Assembly: GCF_002776525.5 (NCBI RefSeq)
Contig: NC_045443.1
Coordinates: 40,616,035-40,680,034, forward strand
Origin: Piliocolobus tephrosceles
Lineage: Eukaryota; Chordata; Mammalia; Primates; Cercopithecidae
DNA length: 64,000 bases
Direction of reading: 5' to 3'
Position numbers and translations under genes: made by a program. The stretch's first letter is position 1. The number at the start of each line of letters is the position of its first letter. Under the pieces are notes generated by a model. The model worked only from the letters and a program-made list of their open reading frames with translations, did no database searches and was not told the DNA's origin. Shown piece by piece: positions 36,617 to 49,259 of the stretch.

Positions 36617-37178
36617 AAAATTAAATTTAGTTTTAAAGGAAACATAATACCATCACATAAACAGGAAGCCAGAATTGATTGCCATAAATAAAAGGGAAAA
36701 TAAATTCAATAAAACAATGCAATCCTATTAAATTCTAGCTACATATTATATTGTTGCCTGCTGATGTTTCTGAGCCTGAAGCCAGCATAGCTGGCTAAAA
36801 AGGTAAATTAGCAAATGTTGATATATGTAAATAGTATCAATCAGCTTTCTCCTTCCTTGAACAGAATGACTGATGCAAAGACTGAAAATGAATTGAGAAA
36901 GAACAAGTTTCTCACTATGCTTTTTCAATGATATTTGTGCCAGGTACCATCTAAAACACCTCCTATGATCTACAATGATTTTACATATTATTATAATACA
37001 AATCCCAAAATATTTTGGAAAAACTCCAAAATGATTTGGGGATTTCCTGAAGGGATCCCCTTTACTTTATATTTTGGTCTCAGAATCTCAAAAGGTATCT
37101 TGTCTCTGCCAAGACATGGCCCAATATGCCTATTAAATCAATGGCAAGTAATATCAAGTTGGTAGAAATGGAAGTTAT

Positions 37179-37431
37179 ATTTTAATTTTTACTTTTTTTT
37201 TTATGAGATGGAGTCTTGCTCTGTCACCCAGGCTGGGCAATCTTGGCTCACTGCAACCTCTGCCTCCCGGGTTCAAGCGATTCTCCAGCCTCAGCCTCCC
37301 AAGTAGCCCAGCTAATTTTTGTATTTTTAGTAGAGACAGGGTTTCAGCATCTTGGCCAGGATGGTCTTGAACTCCTGACCTTGTGATCCACTCGTCTTGG
37401 CCTTATAGGCGTGAGCTACCGCGCCTGGCCT
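37179..37431 (-). mobile_element. Alu with internal deletions, antisense
   Basis: Several Alu segments are missing (after 'ggctgg', before 'cccagctaatttt', and in the 'ggcc...ttataggcg' part). Perfect target duplication 'aaatggaagttat' at 37166-37178 and 37432-37444. Confidence 0.9.
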
Positions 37432-37837
37432 AAATGGAAGTTATTATCCAAAAACTTGTTCTCAGAGGGCAAATGTTAGGTAGATGAAAACAGTACTGAT
37501 TTAGGAAGTATAATCGCACTCACCCCACACACTATTTTGTTTGACCTTGATTAGGTTAGTAAACTATTCAGTATGTTTCCAATCTGCAAAATAAGTGAAG
37601 ATAATACCTCCACACAGGGTGGGAATATGGATTAAAATGTGAGATACTGACATAATAGATACTCAGAAAATGTTAGTTAAATCAAAAGTTACATGACTTT
37701 CAGTTTTTTACAACTCACAAAAAAATCAAGGTGTTTTAATCTTAATATTAATAAAAAGACCTCAATTTGTTTCACCTAACCGACTCCCAGGCATTACTGC
37801 TAGCTCAAACAACCTTGGCAATTAAAACTAATTCAAA

Positions 37838-39583
37838 AATAACAAAGCTGGAGGCATCACACTACCTGATGTCAAACTATTCTACAAGGCTATAGTAACC
37901 AAAATAGCATGGTACTGGTACAAAAACAGACACATAGACCAACGGATCAGGTTAGAGAACCCAGAAATAAAGCCACACACCTACAACTACCTGGTTTTTG
38001 TTGAAGTCAACAATAACAAGCAATGGGGAAAGGACTCCCTATTTAATAAATGGTGCTGGGATAACTGGTTAACCACATCCTGAAGATTGAAACTGGACCT
38101 CTTCTTTTTACCATATACAAAAATCAACTCAAGATGGGTTAACAACTTAAATGTAAAACCTAAAACTATAAAAACCCTAGAAGAAAACCTAGGAAATACC
38201 ATTCTGGACATAAGGCCTAACGAAGATATCATGACAAAGACTCCAAAAGCAATTGGAACAAAGCCAATAATTGACAAGTGACATGCTGGCTCAAGTCTGT
38301 AATCCTAGCACTTTGGGAGGCCGAGGTGGGTAGGTCACGTGAGGTCAAGAGTTTGAGACCAACCTGGTCAACATGGTGAAACCCCGTCTCTAATAAAAAT
38401 ACAAAAATTAACTAGGTATGGTGGCGGCCACCTGTAACCCCAGCTACTCGAGAGGCTGGGGCAGGAGAAAGGCTTGAACCCGGGAGGCAGAGGTTGCAAT
38501 GAGCAACTGCACTCCAGCCTGGGTGACAGAAGGAAACTCCATCTAAAAAAACAAAAAAAAAATTGACAAGTGGGACCTAGTCAAACTAAATAGCTTCTGC
38601 ACAGCCAAAGAAACTACCAACAGAGTAAACTGACAGTTTACAGAATGGGAGAGAATATTTTCAAAGTATGCATGAGCAAAAGTCTGATATCCAGAATCTA
38701 TAAAGAACTTAACAAGTAAAAAATAGCCCCATTAAAAAAGGAAGAAAGGACATGAACAGATACTTCTCAAAAGAAAACATCCATGGGCCAAAAGCATATG
38801 AAAAAATGCTGAACATCACTAATCATGAGGGGAATGCAAATCAAAACCACAAGCAGATACCATCTCACATCAGTCAGAATGGCTGTTATTAAGAAGTCAA
38901 AAAATAACAGATGTTGGGGAGGCTGCAGAGAAAAGGGAATGCTATACACTGCTGGTGGGCATATAAATTAGTTCAGCCTCTGTGTAAAGCAGTTAGAAGA
39001 TTTCTCAAAGAACTTAAAGCAGAAATACCATTTGACTCAGCAATTCCATTATTGGTTATATAACCAGAGGAATATAAATTGCTCTACCATAAAGACCATG
39101 CACACATGTGTTCATTACAGCAATACTGACAATAGCAAAGACATGGAACCAACCTAGATGCCCATCAACAGTGGACTAGATAAAGAAAATATAGTACATA
39201 TATACCAGATAATACTACACAGTCATAAAAAAGAACAAAATTATGTCTTTGCAGCAACATGGATGTAGCTGGAGGCCACTATTCTAAGCAAATTAACGCA
39301 GGAACAGAAAACCAAATACCAAATGTTCTTACTTCTGAGTGGGAGCTGAACTTTGAGTACACGTGGACTCTAAGAGGGGAACAACAGGCACCAGGGCCCA
39401 CTTGAGGGTGGAGGGTGGGAGAAACATGAGGATAGAAAAACAATGTATCAGGTACTACGCTCATTATCTGGGTGATGAAATAATTTGTATGCTGAACCCC
39501 CACAAAATGCAATTTACTCATGTAACAAACCTGCATATGTACCCCCAAACCTAAAATAAAAGTTGGAAGAAACAATAAAAATG
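37838..39583 (+). mobile_element. L1PB/L1MA-like 3' fragment, sense
   Basis: Starts inside late ORF2 ('aacaaagctggaggcatcac') and runs to an L1 3' end ('aacctgcatatgtacccccaaac', then A-rich). It is interrupted by an Alu at 38281-38560. The frame is broken in several places. Confidence 0.85.
38281..38560 (+). mobile_element. Alu (slightly 5'-truncated), sense
   Basis: Perfect target duplication 'aattgacaagtg' at 38269-38280 and 38561-38572. It lacks the first Alu bases and part of the right arm ('gcaatgagcaactgcactcc'). Confidence 0.92.
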
Positions 39584-41834
39584 AAGCAAAACTTTGGAAA
39601 TGGGGTTATAGAAGGTCAGCAAAAGGTGGGTTTGAGATGTTTGGGTAGGTTAAGTGGGTATTTTGAAGATATGGCTTCCCTTTGGCATGTTTAATTGTGA
39701 TGCTTAATGGATATCCTTGCAGTTTAACATGACACTTTAAAAATAAATTATCTCCTAACAATGATGTGAAGAAAAAAGAAACCTAATCCAAAGATCATGC
39801 TTATGAAGGTCTGAAATGCTCCAGCAAAACTGCAAAAATCTAAGTGACTAGTGATCAGCTGGTCCAAAGCATATTATTAATAATAAAAGTCCTTAAACAA
39901 AAAAAAAAATGTAACATGGCAAGTCTTATTGGCATATAAAATAATATTCCACATGAATGATATCTCAATACATTTTATGGTGATGAAATAAACTTACTGA
40001 TTCTTTATACACAGCTGAAGTATTTACTAAATAAATAAATAAGTCTAAAATTATAGTGCCATCTGCAGGCAAAGAAAGTAATATCAATGATACATTTTCA
40101 TGCTTTCATATTTTCTGACTGCTATTCAAAACTTTTAAAAACTAAGATTTAATAATGTATATAACTCATTTTATGATTACATTTATAGGATATAATTTAT
40201 CACATAAAATAAAACATTTTTCTAAATTTTTTTACTACCTAATAGAGCATCACTTCATTCTCAATATAATATTAAAATTATGGCAGTAATCCAAAGAAAA
40301 TCAATGGTACTACAATATCCAATTTTTGTGTGTTGAGAATTATTTATTGACAAAACATATAACAAAAAAACCTTTTTAGTATTAAAAAAAAAATCCAAAT
40401 ACCCCATCATCTTAACAGGAAGGCATTTTCATTTATTTGTTTTTCTCTTCCAAACTTGCATCTGCAGACACTTATTTAACAATAACTAAATGCCAGGCAC
40501 TTTTTAAAGCTGCTTCACTTATATTAACTTAGAAAATTCTCACAGTAAGCCTATGAGGTAGGCAATGTTAACATGCCCATTTTACAGATGTTGAAACTGA
40601 AGCACATGAGTTTAAATAACTTTCCCAAGGCTGCAGTGCTATATGTGGCAGTGCCAGGGTTCAAACTGGGTAACTTTGCCTCCAATATCTGTGCTTTTAA
40701 TCACTATGCTAACATGTCTCTTATTTGTGAAAGATGAATTCAGAGTATTATTGCAGTTGCAATATATGTGTTCTACTTTTAGGGGACAACATTTTCTCAT
40801 GAAACTAAATTGTTCATTGCTTTTTTAAATAACTACATATTTTACCATCAAGTTGATACATATCATTTTACTTACTTTAGTTATGTAATGATGGACTTTG
40901 AAAACTGTTTTTAGTGTATTTAATTGTATATAAAAATATTGCAATAAGCGAATTTTGCATTGCATATAGCTTCTCTTCCTTCTTTTGGATTTTATTTCCT
41001 TATGCTAACATTTCCCAAAATGGTTAAACTGGCTTAAGCATATAAAGTATCACATTACTGATATATAATGCTCCATACTACTGTTTTAATTTCATCATGA
41101 TATCTTACCAACAATGAAAGAAATGCTCAGATATTCCTAAATCAATACATGTCTACATGCCAGTCATTCCTCCCCCACCCCACCCCTGTATTTAACTGAT
41201 ATTAAATGGTTAAGGATGATTTATAATGTGGGATAGCTAAATCAACAAAAATTAAAATTTTCAAATGGGCACAATGTTTTATTCCTCCAGCAACAGAAAA
41301 TGTGGAGATAATCCTATTATTTGTCACTTATGAAGCTGGCATTGTCTTGATTCTATCAGTAACCTACACACAAAAAAATCAACAACATACTCAAAGTCAC
41401 CAGTAAGTGTCAGAGCTAGAATCTAAGCATAAATCTGCCTGATTCTAACACCTGTTTTAGATAATACGAAAAAAAATTACAAATGGTCAAGAGGATCAGC
41501 ATATACCAATACATAAAAATTGGATGAGAAATTTTATTTCAGTCTTCATCAAAGATTATTTGTCTCACAAGGAGGTAGTAATTACTCTGGGGTACCTATC
41601 ACATACAGAGGGATGATATTTCCCTTGTATATTGTTCTGATCAATAATTTCAAAAATAGGAAAGGAGGACAATAATAATTAGCAAAATGCTTCATCTATG
41701 TTTCTCTCCAACATTTGCTTTACTGCAACCTAATTTCACCAAGGAGCTGGAGGATATGAACATTCACAACTTTTTTTCTTAAATGTTATCTTGCAGTATT
41801 ATATATATTCCTAATGGTTTCAAAAGATTGTAAC
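39584..41834. other. Intergenic DNA downstream of PUS7L, with MIRs
   Basis: A well-preserved MIR lies at about 40470-40715 ('tgccaggcac...cctatgaggtaggca...cattttacagatgttgaaactg'). A weaker MIR 3' part lies at about 41330-41455. An A-run lies at 39898-39910. Distal PUS7L 3'UTR could reach here if a later poly(A) site is used. No other gene seen. Confidence 0.45.
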
Positions 41835-41840
41835 TTTATT
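41835..41840 (-). terminator. Candidate PUS7L poly(A) signal (AATAAA)
   Basis: The complement of 'tttatt' gives AATAAA about 250 bases after the stop codon. It is the first canonical hexamer seen downstream. No clear GU-rich element follows, and other hexamers lie further on (for example near 41530 and 41278), so the real site is uncertain. Confidence 0.4.
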
Positions 41841-41880
41841 ACACAGAATAAAGGTCACTGAAACATATAATAGAAAAAAA

Positions 41881-42045
41881 ACACCGGCTTTGGGGTCACA
41901 TGGACCTTAAATTTAGACTCTGACACTTACATGTCCTCTATAAAATTATAGTATCAAATCCTAACTTCTCAGGATGCTGTGAAAATTAAAAGAGATAACA
42001 ATTACGAAGTTCCTAACACATGGGAAGTGCTTAAGACATTTTAGC
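41881..42045 (+). mobile_element. MIR in the putative PUS7L 3'UTR
   Basis: 'accggctttggggtcacatgg' followed by 'ctctgacacttac' and the MIR 3' end. It is antisense to PUS7L, directly after the stop codon. Confidence 0.75.
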
Positions 42046-42091
42046 TCCCTTTCCTTCAAAGAGTGACACATATACGGTTATACCAAGCGTA

Positions 42092-42424
42092 TCAGTTTAA
42101 AACGTCATGCTTCATTATTTCCTTCAGACAAACGGTAGCATAGCATGAAGCATCAAGATCAAAAGAGATCAAAAGAGACAAAGCTGTTTCATCAATGTGG
42201 GAACCTTTCATTTTGACATCAATGTCATGATCTTCCATTAGTTGGTATGAGAGATTACGGGGATGTTTCAAAATCTGTCTATAGCATCCTGGTACATTCA
42301 GTTTCAGAGCAGGTACTTTAAACCTACATGTCTGTAGTCCATCTCTGCTAAGTATGTCATAGTACCACTGCCCTACCTTGTTCTTTGGATACTGAATATT
42401 GTATCCAAGTATTGGAAGAACCAC
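42092..42424 (-). CDS. PUS7L: PUS7L last coding exon, C terminus and stop
   Basis: 110 codons plus TGA (42092-42094). The acceptor is '...tttcacag'. It encodes V-V-L-P-I-L-G-Y-N-I through the C-terminal part of the TRUD domain (R-H/K-P-R-N-L-S-Y, then a hydrophobic F-D-L-D-A-S-C-Y-A-T strand) to K-H-D-V-L-N. Residues after K-H-D-V look like a two-residue extension compared with the human protein as I remember it. The 3'UTR follows at once and includes a MIR. Confidence 0.95.
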   Translation of the reverse strand: MVLPILGYNIQYPKNKVGQWYYDILSRDGLQTCRFKVPALKLNVPGCYRQILKHPRNLSYQLMEDHDIDVKMKGSHIDETALSLLISFDLDASCYATVCLKEIMKHDVLN

Positions 42425-42994
42425 CTGTGAAAGAAAAGAGGGAAAAAATATGAAAATAGCCTTCAAAAAGATACATGATCATATTTTTAATGTACTTTTA
42501 TGACTGGGACCCGGATTTGTAAAAACAGTCTCAGAATATAAACATCACAATCAGCCTAAAACATACTTTAAATAATATGCTATGATATTTTTATGCTGTC
42601 AAAGAAAATAGCTGACTAAAATCAAGGACTCACAATAACTAAGGTAACCAACTCAAATCAGATATTATTAGAAAATTCACTATTCAAGAAGTTTAGGTAC
42701 ACTTAATTAGCTGATATCGACTTAATCTCTATAGAATAAAGCATGTACTGTCTGTGACACGAAGAGTAACCTCTACTGCTCAATCACATTACCAGTATTT
42801 TGGTGGGCAATCTTAAATTTTCTTATTTCTTCCAAAACAAGAAAGCAAACACATAGCAACACATTCAATGCTTATTTTCTTAGCTGCTTGTGAGTAAACA
42901 TTGCATTTTGTGGGGTAGTCTTCCTTTGCTGGTGTCTTTTAGACAGTTTTCTTGAACAGTACCAAAAGGCAGTCAAGAAAAGGAAGAAGGTAAA

Positions 42995-43340
42995 AAATTC
43001 AAATATACACAATATGAATGAATCTGAAATTCACTATGCTAAGTGAAAGATGCCAGACACAAAAGGTCATATACTGTAGTATTCCATTTATATGACATTA
43101 TTTCAAAGGCAAAACCATAGTGACAGAAAACTGACCAGGGGTTGCCCAGGGTGAAGGATGGGAATGGGCACAGGAAAATTTGGAGAGGGGAGGAAACTGT
43201 TCTTTATGATTGATGTTTGTGGTGGCCATACAGTCCTACATTTATCAAAAATATGTTGATCAAAGCCTATACAATTATAAACTAAGTGAATTTAATTGTA
43301 TATCAATTATATCTTAATTTAAAAGTTGTTTTAAAAAAAA
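42995..43340 (+). mobile_element. L1ME-like 3' end, sense
   Basis: 'gtgaaagatgccagacacaaaagg', 'tattccatttatatgac' and '...ggggttgcccagg' follow the L1M/L1ME 3' end in order, finishing in an A-run. It lies in the PUS7L intron between the last two exons. Confidence 0.75.
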
Positions 43341-43426
43341 GAGGAGGGGAACTAGTCAACATTTTGCTTTCTGGGGACAACGTCTACACTTAGGTCTAAG
43401 TGATAGTAATTTTTAAGCAAATTTAC

Positions 43427-43480
43427 CTGATGTATTGCATACATATTAGCTGATCCCTCCTCTTCAGTTACCAGGTGAAC
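43427..43480 (-). CDS. PUS7L: PUS7L coding exon 6 of 7 in window (54 bp)
   Basis: 18 codons, phase zero at both ends, reading V-H-L-V-T-E-E-E-G-S-A-N-M-Y-A-I-H-Q. The acceptor is '...aactag' and the donor CAG|GTAAAT. It is too short to stand out as an open frame and was found from the gap between the neighbouring exons. The split matches the family sequence N-S-K | V-H-L-V and I-H-Q | V-V-L-P. Confidence 0.93.
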
Positions 43481-43895
43481 CTAGTTTTAAAAAACATGAA
43501 AATATGAATGATTTCCACATGTTCCAAATTTCCTCCACTTTCAATTTTCCCTAATTCTATTATATATAAATCAGTTCCTACGCTGAATATACATAGACCC
43601 AAACAAGATCTTACCATAATTTGTTTCTGGAGGTGTAGAATACATAAAAATTAGAATGATTCTTCCTGCTTCAACCACTAATCACTGAAGTTGGATAACA
43701 TGGAGAAAGGTGGACTGCTGAAAACTTTGAGGCAATACTTTCACCTCAATCACCAGCAACCTTTTTCTAAATCACAAAGTTTTTCTTTGTTAGGCTGAAT
43801 CAAAAATCCGCTTCTATAATATCAACTCACTGCCCACCCCCACTTATCTCTGTCCCCCGAAAATATAATACTCTCTACAGAACTGATGTTTCTCT

Positions 43896-44194
43896 GGCTA
43901 GATGTGGTAGCTCACATCTGCAATTCAGTGCTTTGGGAGGATTGCTTGAGGCCAAGAGTTTGAGACTAGCATGGAAAACATAGGGAGAGCCTCTCTATTT
44001 AAAAAAAATTTTTTTAATTAGCCAGGTGTGGTGGCACATGCCTGTAGTCCCAGCTACATAGGAGACTCAGGGAGGAGGATCGCTTGAGCCCAGGAGTTCA
44101 AGGCTGCAGTGAAACATGATGGTGCCACTGCACTCCAGCCTGGGTGACAGAGCAAGCAAGACTCTGTCTTTAAAATAAAATTGAAAAAAAAAAA
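43896..44194 (+). mobile_element. AluJ, sense
   Basis: An old Alu with a left-arm deletion and AluJ-like 'gatcgcttgagcccaggagttc', with an A-rich tail. Intronic. Confidence 0.85.
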
Positions 44195-44331
44195 TTTAAA
44201 GAAGTGGTATTTCTCAGCATTTGTTTCATAGAATGGTAACAACTGCCACATACAAGAGGAAAAAAAGGTGCATGATAGATTAACTCTATGAAATGTTGCT
44301 CTAGGATATCACAGAATAAGTAGTTTGCTTT

Positions 44332-44560
44332 CTCTTTTTTTTATTATTATTATTATACTTTAAGTTCTAGGGTACATGTGCATAACGTGCAGGTTTGTTA
44401 CATATGTATACTTGTGCCATGTTGCTGTGCTGCACCCATCAAATCGTCAGCACCCATCAACTCGTCATTTACATCAGGTGTAACTCCCAATGCAATCCCT
44501 CCCCCCTCCCCCCTCCCCTTGATAGGCCCCGTTGTGTGATAGGCCCCAGTGTGTGATATG
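44332..44560 (-). mobile_element. 5'-truncated L1PA 3' end, antisense
   Basis: T-rich start, 'ctagggtacatgtgcataac', the C-rich tract (44498-44518) and 'gataggccc...'. The last part has a short duplication of 'gtgtgataggcccc'. Sense relative to PUS7L transcription. Confidence 0.85.
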
Positions 44561-45856
44561 AAAGCTCAAACAGAAAGGCATCTATCCTCCCTCCACAAGG
44601 TTTCACAGCATTCTCATATTCCTAAAGTATTCATCACATGGTACAGTGTCTAGAGCCCCTCTAAATCTACCTGCTTTCCCCTCAACTCTCCCTCATCTTA
44701 TCAATAATGTAACACCTTTTTTGTTTATAATTTGGGTTTTTGTTTGTTTGTTTATTGGTAACTAACCTCTTTCAATTACTGCACTCAGAAACGGATACAA
44801 AGCTCCAGATGTGATCTGATCAAACTACAAGAGACATACTACATGGAATTATGATCTCTCTTGCATCATCATTTCTAGCCTTTTCTCGTTCACAGAGTGA
44901 TAAGTATACCTACATACTGTGATTTATAATTTATGAAAACAATGAATAAACATGGTTAGGTATAAAACACCATGCTTTGTCTTTAGAGAATACCCTCCAG
45001 GTTGATATCCAACAATTCATGAGCAAACGTGTTTTCCTTGCATGGCTGCTCCCCAACTACAAATTCACCTAAGTTTTTAATTGTGTAACTCACATTTCTC
45101 CATCTTGCCCATACACACACAAAAAAAGAAGTTACCAAGTGATTTGAAATATAGCTACACCTCTTAGTCTAGTAATCCTGTCAAAAGAAGGAATCAGATT
45201 AGTTTTCTATAATTTTTCATTGTAGATGCACATTACATGCCCCATATACCATTTATTAAGAATTGTATTCTTTTTCCTTTTCATATTTTATATTTTGAGC
45301 CTCTAAGTCCTGCCTTTTCTTTCCTCAGTGCTAACTAATAAAATAAGTGATCGATTTTAAAATATATAGAAACATTGTTTTTGCTGCTCATAAAAGGAAA
45401 TACTGCAAAATATGTAGGAGGAAATGTTTTCTCTTCTCCTACAGCTCCAAAAAGAAAGCAGCTAAAATGCCAGTCACAAAACTATCCTTGTAAATGTTAT
45501 TCTGAATGAAGAAGTCTTATAAAACTCATGCATTTCAAAAATTGTTGCTGTATCTTGTGAAAGTAATCTTTAACTTCCAAAAATCTGATTTAGAAATGGA
45601 TGACTTACTAATTAGTATACTTTCCAATATTTAAATGGACACGTTATCTGGGAGGTGTTAATAAATGATAACGATTTTTTGTTATTTATCAAAAGGGGAT
45701 CATTGGCACATCTCTTCTTCCCCACATGAGGTAAAATAAAACTTATAATGCTGCTAGGTTTCTTTTCACACAGAGTTTGAGTCTGTATCTCAACTAAATT
45801 ACCATTCTTAGCAACATATGCTGCCTCCTAGTGACCATTTTCTTGTTTCTTTCCTA
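44561..45856. other. PUS7L intron, no recognised feature
   Basis: AT-rich intronic DNA with no exon or repeat I can name. Confidence 0.4.
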
Positions 45857-45890
45857 TTAGGTTGGAGCAAAAGTAATTGCAGTTTTTGCC
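45857..45890 (+). mobile_element. Half MADE1/Hsmar1 mariner terminal repeat
   Basis: 'ttaggttggagcaaaagtaa' through 'tttttgcc' matches the mariner terminal repeat of the MADE1/Hsmar1 group, preceded by TA. Only one half of the hairpin is present. Confidence 0.8.
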
Positions 45891-46731
45891 TATTCATCCA
45901 TTTAATGAAACAGTGAAGCAGACAGCTGATGTTCTGGCTTATGCAATCTTTACTCCCTCTTTTCAAGTAGTAGCACTCTCGTTTTCCAAGGGACCTCTCC
46001 CAGGTGTCAGATGTGGGTTAGGGTCCCAGGAAGGAGTCCCAGGAATGCAGGTTTAGTAAATCACATATTGCAGTTCACACTTTCTGGTTTGGTTCTGTAT
46101 ATATGATCCAGGCCAGGCCATTCCTAGCCACTGAGACTCAATTACACAGCTTTTGTTGGCACTGTTGGGAAAGAAAAGTCATTCTTCTGCAGAGAAGCAA
46201 GTCTAGAGTGGTGACAAATGAGCCTAGGGTGGTTAATAACCATCTTGCCACCAAAGGTGTAAGCTAGACTAGGAATGGATCTAACACAGAGAAAAGCAGA
46301 GCTGAATGATCAAAAAAAAGGCGATCGTTTAGGACACTTAAGTCCCAACTACAGCTGTGCCTGAATCAATCATGGGCTTTCAGTTACGAGGGCCAATAAA
46401 TTCTCGTGTTTCTTTAAATTACTGTGGGTTTGAGGTGGGTTTCTATTACTTAAAACCAAAAAACCTCAATTAATACGTCAAGAATTCTGACATTAATTTA
46501 GATAACGTTTCCTTTATGTAGAGTTCAGAGTCTGTTTTACCTCTATTTTTGAAAAACTGGACCATGTTCTAGTTCTCACTACAGACTACTTCTCCATACT
46601 CCATGATTTTTCTAGTAGAGACCAAACTGGGCTAGGAGTTAGGCAGCTGGATCTTTTTAATTCCACTACCTGTGTGACTCTGAATCTGTCTCCTCTCCAA
46701 TCTGGGACCCAATTTTCATTCTATAAAATGG

Positions 46732-47691
46732 TGTGGGGAAAAGAAAGAGAGATCAGACTGTTACTGTGTCTATATAGAAAGAAGTAGACATAAGAGACTC
46801 CATTTTGTTCTGTATTTGAGATGCTGTTAATCTGTTAACCCTACCCCCAACCTTGTCCTTGCAAGAGACATGTGCTGAGGTGACTCAAAGTTTAAGGGAT
46901 TTTGGGCTGTGCAGGGTGTGCTTTGTTAAACAAGTGCCTGAAGGCAGTATGCTTGTGAAAAGTCATCACCATTCTCTTAACCTCAAGTACCCAGGGACAC
47001 ATACACTGCAGAAGGTCCCAGGGACCTCTGCCTAGGAAAGCTAGGTATTGTCCAAGGTTTCTCCCCATGTGACAGTCTGAAATCTGGCCTCCTGGGAAGG
47101 GAAAGACCTTATCATCCCCCAGCCTGACACCCATGAAGGGTCTGTGCTGAGGAGGATTAGTAATAGAGGAAAGAAGGCCTCTTGGCAGTTGAGATAGAGA
47201 AAAGCGTCTGTCTCCTGCCCACCCCTGGGCAATGGAACATCTTGCTGTAAAACCCCATTGTATGTTCTATTTACTGAGAAAGGAGAAAACCGCCTTAGGG
47301 CTGAAGGTGGGACGTGCTAGTGGCAATGCTGCTTTTTATGCACTAAAAAGGTTTATAGAGATGTTTGCATATGCATATCAAGGCACAGTACTTTTCCTTA
47401 AACTTATTCATGTCACAGAGATCTTTATTCATATGTCTTACTGCTGACCTTCTCCCTACTATGATCCTATTATCCTGCTACTTCCCTTTTCTAAGATGGT
47501 AAAGATAATGATCAATAAATATTGAGGGAACTCAGAGACCGGTGCCACGCAGGACCTCTGTATGCTGAGCAGCGGTCCCCTGGGCCCACTTTTTCTTTCT
47601 CTATACTTTGTCTCTGTGTCTCATTTCTCAAGTCTCTCATTCCACCTAACGAGAAACGCCCACAGGTGTGGAGGGGCAGGCCACCCCTTCA
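46732..47691 (+). mobile_element. Solo LTR5-type LTR (HML-2, class II ERV)
   Basis: 960 bp from 'tgtggggaaaag' to '...ccccttca', in LTR5 order: 'ccattttgttctgta', 'gatgctgttaatctgt', 'caagtacccagggacac', 'gacctctgcctagg', AATAAA at 47514-47519 and 'gagaaacgcccacagg'. The flanks share 'aatgg' (5-6 bp), as expected for this group. No internal proviral sequence is attached. It is antisense to PUS7L, in the 5.8-kb intron. Confidence 0.92.
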
Positions 47692-47936
47692 AATGGGAAT
47701 TAAAAAAGAGTGTCTCTAAAATCCTTTTCTTCTCTAAAATTCAATGATTTTATTAGGTTACATATGAAAGTGTTATTCAAATTTTCACTAATTTTTAAAA
47801 TTTATGAGACTGACATGATAATGTTAGAAAACAATTTGTTCTTTTTATATTACAGTACAGTCAAATGAACTTCCTTGCATGATTTATGGAACCCAGTTTC
47901 ATTAGTTCAAACCCACAGAGATAAACACAACTAGAC

Positions 47937-48266
47937 GGCCAGGCACAGTGGCTAACGCCTGTAATCACAGCCCTTTGGGAATCCAAAGCGGATGGATCAC
48001 AAGGTTCGGAGATCAAGACCATCCTGGCTAACACGTTGAAACCCCGTCTCTACTAAAAATACAAAAAAATTAGCCAGGGGTGGTGGCAGGCGCCTGTAGT
48101 CCCAGCTACTTGGGAGACTGAGGCAGGAGGATGGAGTGAACACGGGAGACAGAGCTTGCAGTGAGCCGAGATCTCGCCACTGCACTCCAGCCTGGGTGAC
48201 AGAGCAAGACTCTGTCTCAAAAAAATTAATTAATTAATTAATTAATTAAAAAAAAAAAAAAAAAAA
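47937..48266 (+). mobile_element. AluY-like, sense, with (AATT)n tail
   Basis: Full-length Alu ('ggccaggcacagtgg' to 'actctgtctc') with an (AATT)n then A-run tail. Intronic. Confidence 0.9.
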
Positions 48267-48660
48267 CTTGACGAGGAAATGGAAGAACCAAGCTTTAAAA
48301 TATAAACTATATTATAACTTCACTAATATAAATGTCTCTAAGACACTGTTAAGAGGAAATTATGAATCACATTTAGATAAAATCACATTCCCATAAAAGA
48401 AATATACATTACATGTTCCCTATACCATTATAAAAATCATATTCCTTCTCCTCTTCATATTTTAAGTTTTGAGTCTCTAAATCCTACCTTTTATTTTCTC
48501 AGTGTTAACTAATATAATAAAAATAGATTTTCAATGGATATTTATGTGAAAGCATAGAGAAAGGTCTAGAAAGACATATAACAACGGAGGTTGAGTCTCT
48601 GGAGGAAGCAGAGGGAATCACATTAGGATGCTAGCAGGGATGGCAGAGTCATCTGCAATG

Positions 48661-48956
48661 TTTTTATTTTTATTTTTAGGCAGAGTCTCGTTCTGTCACC
48701 CAGGCTGGAGTGCAGTGGCACGAACTCAGCTCGCTGCAACCTCCACCTCCGGGGTTCAAGAGTTTCTCCTGCCCCAGCCTCCTGAGTAGCTGGGATTACA
48801 GGCGTGTACTACCACGCCTGGCTAATTTTTGTATTTTTAGTAAAGACAGGGCTTTACCATGTTGGTCAGGCTGGTCTCAAACTCCTGACCTCGTGATCCG
48901 CCTATCTCAGCCTCCCAAAGTGATAGGATTACAGGCATAAGCCACCACGTCTGGCC
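48661..48956 (-). mobile_element. AluS, antisense
   Basis: 'cagagtctcgttctgtcacc' to '...gtctggcc'. The flanks share 'tttttattttta'-like sequence. About 300 bp from the PUS7L exon at 49260, on its 3' side. Confidence 0.9.
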
Positions 48957-49259
48957 TTGATTTTTATTTTGATGGGCTGTTTTGTGCATTATTTGCGTAA
49001 TCCTTTTTCAAACGGGTTTTTTAAAGGAAGCTTTACTACCTATATCTTTCACTCCATACCACTATTTTTATCTTTCCATTTACCAACATGTGTTAAGCCT
49101 AAACTGACAGCAGACTTGAAGCAAGAGATAAGTAAATATAAGTACAAACAGATGAATAAATTACATGTATGTTTAAAGTGTTTCTATAATCAGGGCTTTT
49201 GAAAATTCATGTTCTGGTATAGTAACTACTCTTGGAAACTCTGATGGAATGATACTTAC

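Noticed and set aside
49173..49259. Continuation of the PUS7L exon frame past the donor
   Set aside because: A strong AAA|GTAAGT donor at 49259-49258 and the in-frame 54-bp exon downstream show this part is intronic.
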